Of a stretch of DNA of 64,000 nucleotides, positions 7,765-16,617 are shown piece by piece. Below the pieces are notes generated by a model. That model was not told the DNA's origin and ran no database searches. It saw only the letters and a list, made by a program, of their open reading frames with translations. The stretch is from Acetobacterium paludosum. GTDB lineage: Bacteria; Bacillota; Clostridia; Eubacteriales; Eubacteriaceae. The position numbers were made by a program, and so were the translations under genes. The DNA is taken from contig NZ_RXYA01000017.1 of NCBI RefSeq assembly GCF_008086595.1, positions 21,583 through 85,582 on the forward strand. The letters run 5' to 3'. Position 1 is the stretch's first letter, and each line of letters opens with the position of its first letter.

Positions 7765-9144
7765 ATGAAAAGAATATTTACACTGTTTTTAATTGTTAGT
7801 TTGATATTTATGTCTACGCCCATCGCATGGGCAGCGGAAATTGCCCATGAGCCCATCACACAAGAATTGGTTCTCATGGTGGAGCATAACCCTGAGCTGA
7901 AAACTCTGTTGATCAAATCGATTGAACAAGCCAAAGCGGCGAATCCGGATAAGAACAGCAATCCGGTGCAGTCTTTGGATGAATTTTATGACTTTGTTGA
8001 CTGGGCAGATCATGCCTTGCCCTGGAGCATCTTGCCCAATGTTGAAAGTTCGTATCCTGGTCTCTATGATCAGATCGATCAAAGCCTGGATTATTTTTAT
8101 TTCATTACTGATCAGCCTTTGGAAGAGCTGGAAGGTATGGGGTTTTACAATAATTCATTGCAATACTACGAACCCTATCGATCCTGGATGATTAAATTTA
8201 CTAAACAATGGGGAGAATACCTGAGCACTCCCGAATCCTGGAATGAAGCATATTATCAGACTGCCTATAATAATCAGGATTTTGGATTGAAGAATGGGTG
8301 GTATGAAGATCCATCCAATTGGCACAGCTTTAATGATTTTTTCAGTCGCTTTCTCATTTCGCCTGCAGCTCGACCAATTGCCTCCCCAGACGACAATTCG
8401 GTCGTTGCCGCTCCGGCTGATTCAGTACCACAGGGTGTGTGGCAGATCGACAGTGACTCGCGGGTAGTTGGGGATGGCGTAAAAATAAAATCTCTGACTT
8501 TTGATTCAATACCCGCTCTCCTCGGTGAGGGAACCAGCTATGGTGATGCATTCGCCGGCGGAATATTGACCCATACCTTCCTTAATGTCCAAGATTATCA
8601 TCGTTTCCACTTTCCGGTTAGCGGAACAATATTAGAGGTAAGAACTATTTATCAGGATGACGCAGTTGGCGGCATTACCTATTGGGACAAGGAAGCAAAC
8701 CGATATATGCTCAATGCGGAAGATTATGGCTGGCAGGCAGTAGAAACACGGGGCTGTGTGATTATGAAGACTGAAGATTATGGTCTGGTGGCTTTGATGC
8801 CGGTTGGTATGTCACAGGTTTCCGCAGTTATGTTTGAGGATAACATAAAGCCGGGTACCGTTGTGAAAAAGGGCGATATGCTCGGATATTTCCTGTTCGG
8901 TGGATCGGATTATGTGATGATTTTTCAGAATGGTGCTGGCTTTGAAATGACAGCCTCTAAAAATGCCGATGGTGAAGGATACACGCACTTGTTAATGGGC
9001 GAATCTTATGGTATATTGACAGGCATTCCTACAGTGGTTGCCGATTCAAAAAGTAATACAGTTTGGGATGGCACAATGGCTATCATTTTAACGATTGTGC
9101 TGATTGGAGGCGTTGCATTCGCAGTAAGGAAAGGTAAACGCTAA
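7765..9144 (+). CDS. Secreted or membrane-anchored phosphatidylserine decarboxylase-like protein
   Basis: A 459-residue protein with an N-terminal signal peptide (MKRIFTLFLIVSLIFMSTPIAWAAE), a decarboxylase-associated N-terminal region, and a PSD-like catalytic region: FNDFFSRFLISPAARPIASPDD, then GGILTHTFLNVQDYHRFHFPVSG, then GYFLFGGSDYVMIF. A C-terminal membrane anchor (IILTIVLIGGVAFAV) ends in basic residues. In true PSD enzymes self-cleavage occurs at LGST, leaving a pyruvoyl group; here it is GGSD, which keeps the Gly-Ser bond but changes the flanks. It may act on the outer membrane face or cell wall side, which is unusual. The ATG at 7765 has GGAGG 6 bp upstream. Confidence 0.75.
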   Translation: MKRIFTLFLIVSLIFMSTPIAWAAEIAHEPITQELVLMVEHNPELKTLLIKSIEQAKAANPDKNSNPVQSLDEFYDFVDWADHALPWSILPNVESSYPGLYDQIDQSLDYFYFITDQPLEELEGMGFYNNSLQYYEPYRSWMIKFTKQWGEYLSTPESWNEAYYQTAYNNQDFGLKNGWYEDPSNWHSFNDFFSRFLISPAARPIASPDDNSVVAAPADSVPQGVWQIDSDSRVVGDGVKIKSLTFDSIPALLGEGTSYGDAFAGGILTHTFLNVQDYHRFHFPVSGTILEVRTIYQDDAVGGITYWDKEANRYMLNAEDYGWQAVETRGCVIMKTEDYGLVALMPVGMSQVSAVMFEDNIKPGTVVKKGDMLGYFLFGGSDYVMIFQNGAGFEMTASKNADGEGYTHLLMGESYGILTGIPTVVADSKSNTVWDGTMAIILTIVLIGGVAFAVRKGKR

Positions 9145-9268
9145 TAGATAAACAACAGGAATTTTTTTCTGGCCTTTAAAGATGATTGAAAATTTGATTT
9201 TAATGTTTAATAGCTGTGAAAAAAGGGTAAAATAATATCTACTAATGCATTAAAGAAAGGAATATATA

Positions 9269-9712
9269 ATGAAAAAGATACTTGTACCGGTCGACGGTTC
9301 TGAAATTTCATTAAAAGGAGCCGACAAAGCTGTTGAATTGGCAAAGAAATTTGAGAGTGAAGTGACTTTTCTTTCTGTCATTGAAACAAAACCACTATTT
9401 TACGGGACTGGAGTAATTCCGACAAATTCATTAGAGTTGATAAAGCAAATTGAAGACAATCAGTCAGAAGAATTTGAAAAACTGTTGGGTTCTCTTTTGG
9501 AAAAATATAAAAGCTCGGGGCTGGTTCTTAAGAAAAAAGTGATAGCTGGCGCTGTGGATGCGGAAATTGAAGAGTTTGCTAAAGAAGAATATTTTGATTT
9601 GATCGTCATGGGAAAAAGGGGAATGAGTGCGGCAAAGCGTTTCTTTGTTGGTTCAAACACTCGAAAAATTATTGAAATTGCACCTTGCTCTGTTTTAGTT
9701 GTAAAAGATTAA
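9269..9712 (+). CDS. Universal stress protein (UspA family)
   Basis: A 147-residue single-domain Usp. It starts with KKILVPVDGSEISLKGADKAVELA and has the ATP-binding signature GKRGMSAAKRFFVGSNT before the last strand (CSVLVVKD). The G-x2-G-x9-GS pattern indicates the ATP-binding subclass. It is a monocistronic gene with AAAGGAA-type ribosome binding site. Usp proteins support survival under stress or starvation; a specific role cannot be assigned. Confidence 0.93.
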   Translation: MKKILVPVDGSEISLKGADKAVELAKKFESEVTFLSVIETKPLFYGTGVIPTNSLELIKQIEDNQSEEFEKLLGSLLEKYKSSGLVLKKKVIAGAVDAEIEEFAKEEYFDLIVMGKRGMSAAKRFFVGSNTRKIIEIAPCSVLVVKD

Positions 9713-9764
9713 TCACACCATTTAATCTAATAAAAAGCGGTGCAAATCGACTGAAAGCGGTATA

Positions 9765-9905
9765 ATGAATAAAAACCATATTCGGGAAATGCTGCCCATC
9801 AGCGATGATGAAATGATTATGTCAGTGATCGCCTTAGAATATGACACCCAAGAACCTAAAATGCCAAAAAGAAAAGCAGCGGAAGATATTGTCAAATTTT
9901 TCTAG
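9765..9905 (+). pseudogene. 3' fragment of a nitroreductase family gene (copy 2)
   Basis: A 46-codon frame (REMLPISDDEMIMSVIAL, then EYDTQEPKMPKRKAAEDIVKFF) is the C-terminal tail of a nitroreductase, without the FMN-binding core. Compared with copy 1 at 7621-7719 it shares VIAL-x-Y-x-TQE-x-KMP-x-K-A-x-DIVKFF and ends identically in DIVKFF-TAG. It is followed by a hairpin at 9962. Two such tails 2.1 kb apart suggest a duplicated gene of which only the 3' ends survive. Confidence 0.65.
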
Positions 9906-9961
9906 CATCCCGGGGATGGGGCGAAATTCCACCCATACGTCGCATCAGCCACTTATTATTT

Positions 9962-10003
9962 AAATAAAAGCATCTTGCTAATTAACGAGGTGCTTTTATT
10001 TTT
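9962..10003. terminator. Bidirectional terminator
   Basis: AATAAAAGCATC and GAGGTGCTTTTATT form a long hairpin with T-runs on both strands. It separates the plus-strand nitroreductase fragment from the minus-strand hydrolase gene and probably ends both transcripts. Confidence 0.75.
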
Positions 10004-10040
10004 GATAAATAACGTTCGGCAAGCTGATGGGATGATGGAT

Positions 10041-11036
10041 TTATTTCGATGAGTTTGTTTTAATCGAATTTAAAAATTGACTGACATCGTTGCTCATCGT
10101 TTCATAATTTGTCCAGTGCAAATAATGATGCCCTTCAAGAATGACAATCTGGCTGTTGTCCAATCCCGCCAGAGCCATTTCATAAAAGCTCTGGGTTGTT
10201 TTTCCATCTTCTCTGGGGGTGGTGCCTTCTTTTGCGAAAATCAGCACGGGTAGATCTTTGACAAATTTCATCGTTGAGGTTTTTTCAATATTTTTTTCAA
10301 TTTCGTTTCCTTCGGCAACAACGTTTTTATTATAGGCCTGCCATGCCGATAATACTTTTGTGGTTTTTAAATTTTCATCAGAATAGATATGGGTCGGATC
10401 AATGGGCAGGAATCCATTCGGCATCATCAGGACAAGGAGTCTGGCGATGCCGGTGGGTACCAAAGCACTCAAATAAGATGGCATTGACGGGATACTTTCC
10501 CCGAAATAGGCACTCATTTCTGGCAGGGTACAGTCGATTCCAATGATCGCTTTAACTTCTTCCGGATAGGTATTGGCGTAATACATGGCATAAATTCCGG
10601 AAATTGAATGAGGCATTAAGACATAAGGGCCATTGATACCGGCAACACTTAATGCTGTTCTTAACTCTTCAGTGATATTTTCGACTGTCCGTTCATTATC
10701 GGTCAAGTCGCTCCAACCATAACCAAAGGGCTCAACCACCACGACTTTGTTTGTTTTAGCCAATTCGTCAATCAGCGGTTGAAAGTCCAGAACGGGAGCG
10801 GTTGTTCCAAGCCCCGGGGTTAAGACAATCGTATTTTCTCCTTCGCCCTGGGTATAGACATGCATTTGTCGGCCGGATACAGTGACCATTTCTCCAGGCG
10901 CAGGATAAATAGATTTTTCATAGGCAGTTAAAACCTGACTGATGATTACCCACAGTATCGATAGCAGTAAAATTCCAGCAATAAACGCTAAAAATACGTT
11001 TAAAACTTTATGAGTTCTTTTGGTGCTTTTTTTCAT
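10041..11036 (-). CDS. Membrane-anchored alpha/beta hydrolase
   Basis: A 331-residue protein with one N-terminal membrane helix (VFLAFIAGILLLSILWVIIS), so the catalytic domain is probably outside the cell or at the membrane. The hydrolase fold is clear: TPGLGTTAPVLDF (oxyanion region), FGYGWSD, nucleophile elbow PHSISG with Ser, acid region after DLPVLIFAKEG, and catalytic His in LEGHHYLHW. The elbow departs slightly from G-x-S-x-G (PHSISG). Family members include haloperoxidase- and esterase-like enzymes; substrate unknown. It is transcribed alone. Confidence 0.85.
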   Translation of the reverse strand: MKKSTKRTHKVLNVFLAFIAGILLLSILWVIISQVLTAYEKSIYPAPGEMVTVSGRQMHVYTQGEGENTIVLTPGLGTTAPVLDFQPLIDELAKTNKVVVVEPFGYGWSDLTDNERTVENITEELRTALSVAGINGPYVLMPHSISGIYAMYYANTYPEEVKAIIGIDCTLPEMSAYFGESIPSMPSYLSALVPTGIARLLVLMMPNGFLPIDPTHIYSDENLKTTKVLSAWQAYNKNVVAEGNEIEKNIEKTSTMKFVKDLPVLIFAKEGTTPREDGKTTQSFYEMALAGLDNSQIVILEGHHYLHWTNYETMSNDVSQFLNSIKTNSSK

Positions 11037-11302
11037 TTTTTCTCTCTTTCTCCATTTTGTTAGTAGGATGAAGTCACGCGCGGGTTTCGCGGTGAATTCA
11101 CGTTCTTATTTATTATAGTTTTAGAAAGTTAATGAAGCCATCGATCGGGCTTACAAGAACGGAAGTATCCTTACATTTCTGTAAGACCAGGGTTATTGAC
11201 AATAAAAGATAAATAACAGCAAGCAGAAAAGTCAAATAACTATCGACAAGATGATGCTAAGGATTAAACCAATCCTAAGGGCCGATCTTAATGCGATTGA
11301 TC
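11037..11302. other. Non-coding stretch between hydrolase and VOC genes
   Basis: No open frame with coding character was found here. One short perfect inverted repeat, CTTACA-tttc-TGTAAG at 11170-11185, may be an operator or a weak hairpin. The promoter-like element at 11303 follows. Confidence 0.4.
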
Positions 11303-11361
11303 TTTTATTACCAGCAATAAAATGATACAATAAGTTTATTCGAAACGATTGTCTGGCGAGC
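11303..11361 (+). promoter_or_regulatory. Copy B of dispersed promoter/inverted-repeat element
   Basis: TTTTATT-N6-AATAAAA (11303-11322) is a perfect inverted repeat, followed by extended -10 TGATACAAT (11323-11331). GTCTGGCGAGC follows at 11351-11361, 35 bp from the AATAAAA arm, exactly as in copy C. It is the likely promoter of the VOC gene at 11409. Confidence 0.55.
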
Positions 11362-11408
11362 TTGTCACTTTAATTAATGATCAGGATAAAAAATGAGGAG
11401 GAAAAGAA

Positions 11409-11873
11409 ATGAAGTTTGAAGCACCTCTGCTGGTGGTGGACGACATCAATCGTTCACGGGCTTTTTATTGCGATGTTTTTGATTTAGAAGTGGTGATGGA
11501 TTTTGGCGAAAATATCACCTTTAATGCGGGATTTTCTCTTCAGGATAAGGCCCTTTGGGCGAAATTTATCGATGCAAAAGAAAAGGAAATTGTCTATCGT
11601 GGAAACGATATGGAATTGTACTTTGAAGAAGATAATCTTGATGATTTTTTAGAGCACTTGAAAAAATTTGAGCATATTGAATATTTGCACGGCGTAAAAG
11701 AATATGCCTGGGGCCAGCGGGTTATCCGGTTTTATGACCTGGATTATCATATCATTGAAGTTGGAGAAAGTCTGACGATGGTTTGCCGGCGTTTCAACGC
11801 CCAGGGAATGACGGTGGCAGAAATAGTCGCGCGAACGATGCTGCCGGTTGAAGTTGTTAAGAGTTATTTTTAA
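11409..11873 (+). CDS. VOC family (glyoxalase/bleomycin-resistance fold) protein
   Basis: A 154-residue protein. The first 115 residues form a glyoxalase-fold domain (PLLVVDDINRSRAFYCDVFDLEVVMDFG, then AWGQRVIRFYDLDYHIIEVGE). The last 35 residues (FNAQGMTVAEIVARTMLPVEVVKSYF) resemble a short helical tail, reminiscent of a helix-turn-helix, found on many such clostridial proteins. Metal ligands are uncertain, so it may be a binding protein rather than an enzyme. It has an excellent GAGGAGG ribosome binding site and the element at 11303 as probable promoter. Confidence 0.85.
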   Translation: MKFEAPLLVVDDINRSRAFYCDVFDLEVVMDFGENITFNAGFSLQDKALWAKFIDAKEKEIVYRGNDMELYFEEDNLDDFLEHLKKFEHIEYLHGVKEYAWGQRVIRFYDLDYHIIEVGESLTMVCRRFNAQGMTVAEIVARTMLPVEVVKSYF

Positions 11874-12016
11874 AACAAAGCTGAATTTAATTGCCTTTGC
11901 GAATACTTTCAAACAGAAATTTGGAGGTATCAGCGCAGGTGTAAATAAGACAAATTTTTTTATTCAGAGGAATTCGCAAAAGAAGAAAGTGATGCTTTCA
12001 TAAATGAGGAAAAGAA

Positions 12017-13090
12017 ATGAAATCGACTGAGCCTGCTTCCATCGAATTAAAACTGCTGAAAAGCATTTTATGGGTCTATATTGTTCTCTGTATCATCATT
12101 GCCGGGCTGAATTTTGGCTATGTCAGCCGGGCGACACCCGCGGTTGCGGCATTTATTACCTGGCTTTGGGGTTTTTATGAAAACTGGGTCAAGACCCTAT
12201 TTATTGTAATCGGCAGTTTTCTCACCTTGCGAATTATTGGTTCATCCCAACGAACGGCGATGCGCAAGCGGAATCTGATCGGATTCATGTCAATGGCTTT
12301 GGTCGTCCATATTTTGGGGCCACTCCTCTTAAACAACAAGGAATTGTACTTCTTCGCGATGCCTTTGCCCTGGAGCACCATCCCTTTACAGCTTTTGGAT
12401 ACGGGGTCGGCCTTTTACCTGAAATATCTGCCGATTTTTGGACTCACAGGTATTTCACTGGCATTAATCTTTTATTTAATCATTACCATTGTCGTTTTTG
12501 CTGGTACACTTCTTTTCGGCCGCCGATGGCAATGTTCGACGCTATGTTTATTTAATGGTTTTGCGGCAGAGGTTTTTGATCCAGTGATTCCCCTGATTGG
12601 AAAAAAGAAAAAAGTTACAGCTAAAGGTCTAAAAATCTTTGCGATCCTGCGATGGCTTTTTTTTGCCTTGGCCTTGTGCTTCACCTTTTATTGGATATTA
12701 ATCCTCCTGGGAATGCCAATGGCTTACAGTGATGCGATTGCAAAAATTGAAAACTATAAATATCTGACGGCGGAACTGCTGATGGCCATGTTTTTCTGGA
12801 TTGCGTTTGTTGGGCGGGGATATTGTTACTATTGTCCCTTGGGAACGGTCCTTGGTTTAGTTGGCAAAATTGCCGGCCAGCGAATTAACACCAATCTGAC
12901 AAACTGTATCCAATGCGGTCGGTGCAACGCGGCTTGTCCCATGTCCATCGATATAAAAAGTTCGGCTAAAAAGGGCAGCGACGTTTCGGAGCTCCGCTGC
13001 GTGGGCTGCGGGCACTGTGTCGATAGTTGTCCCCAAAAAACGCTTGCCTATGCAACTCATTTTTTAGAGAAAGAAAAACACCAGCCTTAA
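12017..13090 (+). CDS. Membrane-bound polyferredoxin (NapH/YccM-like 4Fe-4S protein)
   Basis: A 357-residue integral membrane protein with about six helices. A cysteine-rich motif in the NapH family position (GYCYYCPLGTVLGL) comes near residue 275, then two cytoplasmic 4Fe-4S sites: CIQCGRCNAACPM and CVGCGHCVDSCP. It probably passes electrons between a membrane donor and a cytoplasmic or exported reductase. No partner oxidoreductase or FMN-binding protein is adjacent, so the pathway is open. Confidence 0.87.
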   Translation: MKSTEPASIELKLLKSILWVYIVLCIIIAGLNFGYVSRATPAVAAFITWLWGFYENWVKTLFIVIGSFLTLRIIGSSQRTAMRKRNLIGFMSMALVVHILGPLLLNNKELYFFAMPLPWSTIPLQLLDTGSAFYLKYLPIFGLTGISLALIFYLIITIVVFAGTLLFGRRWQCSTLCLFNGFAAEVFDPVIPLIGKKKKVTAKGLKIFAILRWLFFALALCFTFYWILILLGMPMAYSDAIAKIENYKYLTAELLMAMFFWIAFVGRGYCYYCPLGTVLGLVGKIAGQRINTNLTNCIQCGRCNAACPMSIDIKSSAKKGSDVSELRCVGCGHCVDSCPQKTLAYATHFLEKEKHQP

Positions 13091-13128
13091 ATCAAAAGCA
13101 TTGGAAGCCCCTGAGCTTTTGCTGATTC

Positions 13129-13793
13129 TCACGAAATATGAGTTGGAGATTCCGAATCCGGACCGCTTGCAACAAAGGTTAGTAGGGTAGTGGCACCTTC
13201 AAATGTGGTGACTACACCGGACACGATGGCGGGATTAACGGTGATCACAATAAAATCCCTTAATACTGAATAATATTGAGCGACGAGATTACAATTCATA
13301 ATCGCAACTTTTCATTGTCCACAATGATGCTTTTCTGATGCCACAAAACACCGGGCCAGGAATAAACAACATGGACACCGTTAGCCGTCAGATTGTCATA
13401 GGCCGGTTGATTCATGCCAACGGTACCGCCATCTGAAGCATTTGAATTAAAAAGAACCCGAACATTTACGCCTCTTTGCGCGGCTACAATGAGGGCGGCT
13501 TCGGCATTTGCGTCGACCAATGATTACATGGTCATATCGATGGTTTTAGTGGCCGATCCAATGAAGTCATAGACGGGTTGATAGCCATCTTCAGGTAATT
13601 TGATTAAAGTATCCGAATGCGTTGCAGTCTTTGCTTCCGGGGCTGAGGTGCTGCATCCGAATAAGGTCGCAGCCATAAAAGCACCTAATAGAATTAACAC
13701 GGACCTGGTCATTTTCTTAGGGCGAGTGCTGTGCTGGCCAGATTGCGTCTTAAAAATAAGAGCTTTGATAACTTTGTTTTTGTGGTTTTCCAT
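13129..13793 (-). pseudogene. Phospholipase D-like lipoprotein, broken by a stop and a frameshift
   Basis: The minus strand encodes a lipoprotein-like start (ATLFGCSTSAPE) and the beginning of a PLD-like domain (VYDFIGSATKTIDMTM). An in-frame TAA (about 13521-13523) interrupts it, and the frame resumes with SLVDANAEAALIVAAQRGVNVRVLFN and the first HKD-type motif HQKSIIVD. A second break near 13305 needs a one-base shift to continue with IMNCNLVAQYYSVLRDFIVI; it then ends at 13129. The second HKD motif of an intact enzyme is absent. This is a dead gene. Confidence 0.88.
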
Positions 13794-13874
13794 AATACTC
13801 CTCTTTTCTTTAAATTTTTACTTTGATATAGTATGTAATAATATCAATAAAATTTGCGGATCCTTTAATTGAAC

Positions 13875-13933
13875 TTTCATTACCAGTAATAAAATGATAC
13901 AATATTTCCAGTCAAAAAGACTGTCTGGCGAGC
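13875..13933 (+). promoter_or_regulatory. Copy C of dispersed promoter/inverted-repeat element
   Basis: TTTCATTACCAGTAATAAAATGATACAAT-type sequence: ATTACCAGTAAT-centred inverted repeat, AATAAAA at 13888-13894, extended -10 TGATACAAT at 13895-13903, and GTCTGGCGAGC at 13923-13933. Spacing equals copy B. It is the likely promoter of the dihydrouridine synthase gene at 14017. Confidence 0.55.
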
Positions 13934-14016
13934 CATCACCGGCATTTAACCTTAATGTTCATTGGGATATTAAAAGATAAATAACGGGATCTGCTAGAAT
14001 AAAGGAGACATTAGCT

Positions 14017-14961
14017 ATGAAATTTTATTTCGCACCGATGGAAGGGTTGACCGGGTACATTTATAGAAATGCCCATCATGCTTTTTTCAATAATATCGAT
14101 AAATACTTTTCACCTTTTATTGTTGCAAATCAAAGTAAAAGTTTTAAAACTCGGGAATTAAATGATATTTTGCCTGAAAACAACCAGGGACTGGTTTTGA
14201 TTCCACAGTTGCTGACCAATAATGCAAAAGATTTTATTCAGACTGCAAAGAAAATTCAGGTAATGGGCTATGATGAGATCAATTTAAATTTGGGATGTCC
14301 TTGCGGAACGGTCGTTTCAAAAAACAGAGGATCGGGATTCCTTTCAAAAAGAGCAGAACTTGACGCATTTTTAGATGAAGTATTTTCTCAAACGGCAATA
14401 AAAATCTCGCTAAAAACGAGAATCGGAAAAGACCAGCCGGAAGAATTTTATGATCTAATCGAAATATTTAACAAGTACCCTTTGGAAGAGCTGATTATTC
14501 ATCCCCGGATTCAAACAGATTTTTATAAAAACAAACCGAATATGAAAATTTTTAAGGAAGCCGTGGTTTTAAGTAAAAATCCCGTCTGCTATAATGGTGA
14601 TATCTTTACAATAAATGATTATAAGGCATTTTTGAATGATTTCGCCTCTGCCGATACGTTAATGCTCGGCAGAGGCTTATTAGCGCATCCCGGACTGAAA
14701 AGTGATGTTACCAGTAATGTTAAACTTGAAAAAAAACTACTAAAAGACTTTCATGATAAAATTTATGAAGATTATAAAAGCATTCTCTCTGGAGAAAAAA
14801 ATGTCTTGTTTAAAATGAAAGAATTGTGGTTTTATATGATTCCGGTTTTTTCTGACAATGCCAAATATGCAAAAAAAATTAAGAAATCAAAAGGATTTTG
14901 GGATTATGATGAAGCGGTCGCAAGCTTATTCAGTGAACAGGACATTTTATCGGAGAGCTAA
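14017..14961 (+). CDS. dus: tRNA-dihydrouridine synthase
   Basis: A 314-residue FMN enzyme that reduces uridines in the D-loop of tRNA. The N-terminus FYFAPMEGLTGYIYRN is the FMN-binding strand; NLNLGCPCGTVVSKNRGSGFL carries the catalytic Cys motif; ISLKTRIG and IIHPR hold the conserved Lys and His; CYNGDIF and LMLGRGLLAHPGL are the phosphate-binding part. Length is normal for the family. RBS AAAGGAG precedes the ATG. Which uridine is modified cannot be told from the sequence. Confidence 0.93.
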   Translation: MKFYFAPMEGLTGYIYRNAHHAFFNNIDKYFSPFIVANQSKSFKTRELNDILPENNQGLVLIPQLLTNNAKDFIQTAKKIQVMGYDEINLNLGCPCGTVVSKNRGSGFLSKRAELDAFLDEVFSQTAIKISLKTRIGKDQPEEFYDLIEIFNKYPLEELIIHPRIQTDFYKNKPNMKIFKEAVVLSKNPVCYNGDIFTINDYKAFLNDFASADTLMLGRGLLAHPGLKSDVTSNVKLEKKLLKDFHDKIYEDYKSILSGEKNVLFKMKELWFYMIPVFSDNAKYAKKIKKSKGFWDYDEAVASLFSEQDILSES

Positions 14962-15022
14962 AATTCCAAAAATACAAACGGTTGTAAACGGTGGGTCATT
15001 AGCAAAAGAAAGGGGAGGTTTT

Positions 15023-15601
15023 ATGATGTATTTCCGTAACTTCAACGCTGAACTTTGGGGGATATTTGTCGGCCATCTGCTGCTCTTATTTTGCTGCATC
15101 TTTTATCTGGCCTGGTGGATTGTCACCTTTCGTCCCAATGCCTCTGTTGGGCCGACTGGAGTGTGCTACATTACGGCGGCTTTTATCACAGGCATCGCCG
15201 CGGTGGCCCTTTTATGCTGGGGGATTGCCGCACTTTCAAAGCATTCTGAAAGCATACCGGTATGGTTGATTCTGGTGGGAGTTGCCGCTTTATTTGTGGT
15301 TCTGCTTCTGCTTACCACCATGGTCTTTCAGCGGATTGTGACCTCGGAACTGCTGATCATACTGGTCTGGACCGGGTTGGAGTTGTCGGCGATCACGGTG
15401 CTGTTTGGTACCGGGCGCTTTGGCCCGGAAACCGGGGTGATCCTCGCTGTTCTGGTGGGAATTGTCACCGTTGTCAGTTTGATTTGTTACGTGCTTTATT
15501 ACCATCTGGATGAAACCCTAAGTTACTGGATCGGGATGGTTCCCCTTACATTTTCCGGACTTTTTTGCGCAGCTTTTCTGGGTGTATTAGCGTTTTTATA
15601 A
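15023..15601 (+). CDS. Hypothetical six-helix membrane protein
   Basis: A 192-residue protein made almost entirely of hydrophobic segments, with about six membrane helices and short polar loops. I do not recognise a family. The open frame extends upstream over the end of the dus gene, but AGGGGAGG lies just before 15023, so the ATG pair there (15023 or 15026) is the start. Base composition is GC-richer than the neighbours (many CTG, GGC and GTG codons), which hints at a different origin. Confidence 0.7.
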   Translation: MMYFRNFNAELWGIFVGHLLLLFCCIFYLAWWIVTFRPNASVGPTGVCYITAAFITGIAAVALLCWGIAALSKHSESIPVWLILVGVAALFVVLLLLTTMVFQRIVTSELLIILVWTGLELSAITVLFGTGRFGPETGVILAVLVGIVTVVSLICYVLYYHLDETLSYWIGMVPLTFSGLFCAAFLGVLAFL

Positions 15602-15750
15602 ATAAAGCAGATTAAATTAAAATTATTTACATTTGAAATATTAATGAAGTTTTAATAATTAATTGAGATAATGTCTGGGTAAATAAAGAATGACACACTG
15701 TTTGAGTGAAAGCTTGAATAGAATAAAATTAAAAGTAGAGGTGAGGAGAC

Positions 15751-16566
15751 ATGACACTTTATATCATGGCTGGAATAGTTATATTTTCGATTTATATTCT
15801 GATGCTCCTTCCGGGCCGGATACCGAAGGATGTTGATGATCAGCTTTGGATGAGTTATTATGCTCATCGGGGATTGCACAATAAGGATAAGTCGATTCCT
15901 GAAAATTCCATGACCGCCTTTAAAAAAGCCGTGCATGCCGGTTATGGCATTGAGATGGATTTAAATCTCACCGCAGATGGAAAAATCATAGTATTTCACG
16001 ATGATAATTTGTTTCGACTATGCGGAGTGGATAAATTAATAACCGACTGTACCCTTGATGAACTAGAAAAATATAATCTTGAAAACACCGAAGAAAAAAT
16101 TCCCTTGTTTGAAGATGTACTTAGACTGGTGAATGGGCAGGTGCCCTTGATTGTGGAACTAAAAAGTACCAAGAATATCGAAGAACTGTGTTCAAAGACG
16201 GCTGAAATGCTTGATGCGTATAAGGGGTTGTACTGTGTAGAGTCCTTCCATCCGCTGATTGTCAGATGGTTTTATAAAAACCGTCCGGATGTGGTTCGGG
16301 GACAGCTTTCAGTTGGGAGAAAAAGTCTTAAGGATATTGATGTCAAATTGTGGCAATGGCTCTTAATCATTTCATTTGGTACAAATTTTGTCACACGCCC
16401 CCATTTCATGGCCTTTTACCATGGCGATGCCCATCGCAAACTGGGCCTCAGCCTGTTTCATTTATTAACAGGGCGACTGGTGGGATGGACCGTTCAGGAT
16501 ACCGACGATATCGAATATTGCAAGAAGAAATTTGATGTGATCATCTTCGAATATTTTGAGCCGTGA
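15751..16566 (+). CDS. Glycerophosphodiester phosphodiesterase
   Basis: A 271-residue GDPD protein with an N-terminal membrane helix (MTLYIMAGIVIFSIYILMLL). Catalytic and metal residues are present: AHRG, ENSMTAF, GIEMDL and VFHDD. Later elements include VELKS and VESFHPLIVRWF. It hydrolyses glycerophosphodiesters to glycerol-3-phosphate and an alcohol. The anchor places it on the membrane, facing in or out. RBS GGTGAGGAG is adjacent to the ATG. A strong terminator follows at 16618. Confidence 0.92.
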   Translation: MTLYIMAGIVIFSIYILMLLPGRIPKDVDDQLWMSYYAHRGLHNKDKSIPENSMTAFKKAVHAGYGIEMDLNLTADGKIIVFHDDNLFRLCGVDKLITDCTLDELEKYNLENTEEKIPLFEDVLRLVNGQVPLIVELKSTKNIEELCSKTAEMLDAYKGLYCVESFHPLIVRWFYKNRPDVVRGQLSVGRKSLKDIDVKLWQWLLIISFGTNFVTRPHFMAFYHGDAHRKLGLSLFHLLTGRLVGWTVQDTDDIEYCKKKFDVIIFEYFEP

Positions 16567-16617
16567 AAAAGGCTTGTTGAGTAAAGATAAGGTGATGGTG
16601 TCAGCAATAGCATAAAA

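Noticed and set aside
14858..15022. Upstream extension of the membrane protein at 15023
   Set aside because: It overlaps dus and lies upstream of the strong AGGGGAGG site, so the downstream ATG is preferred.
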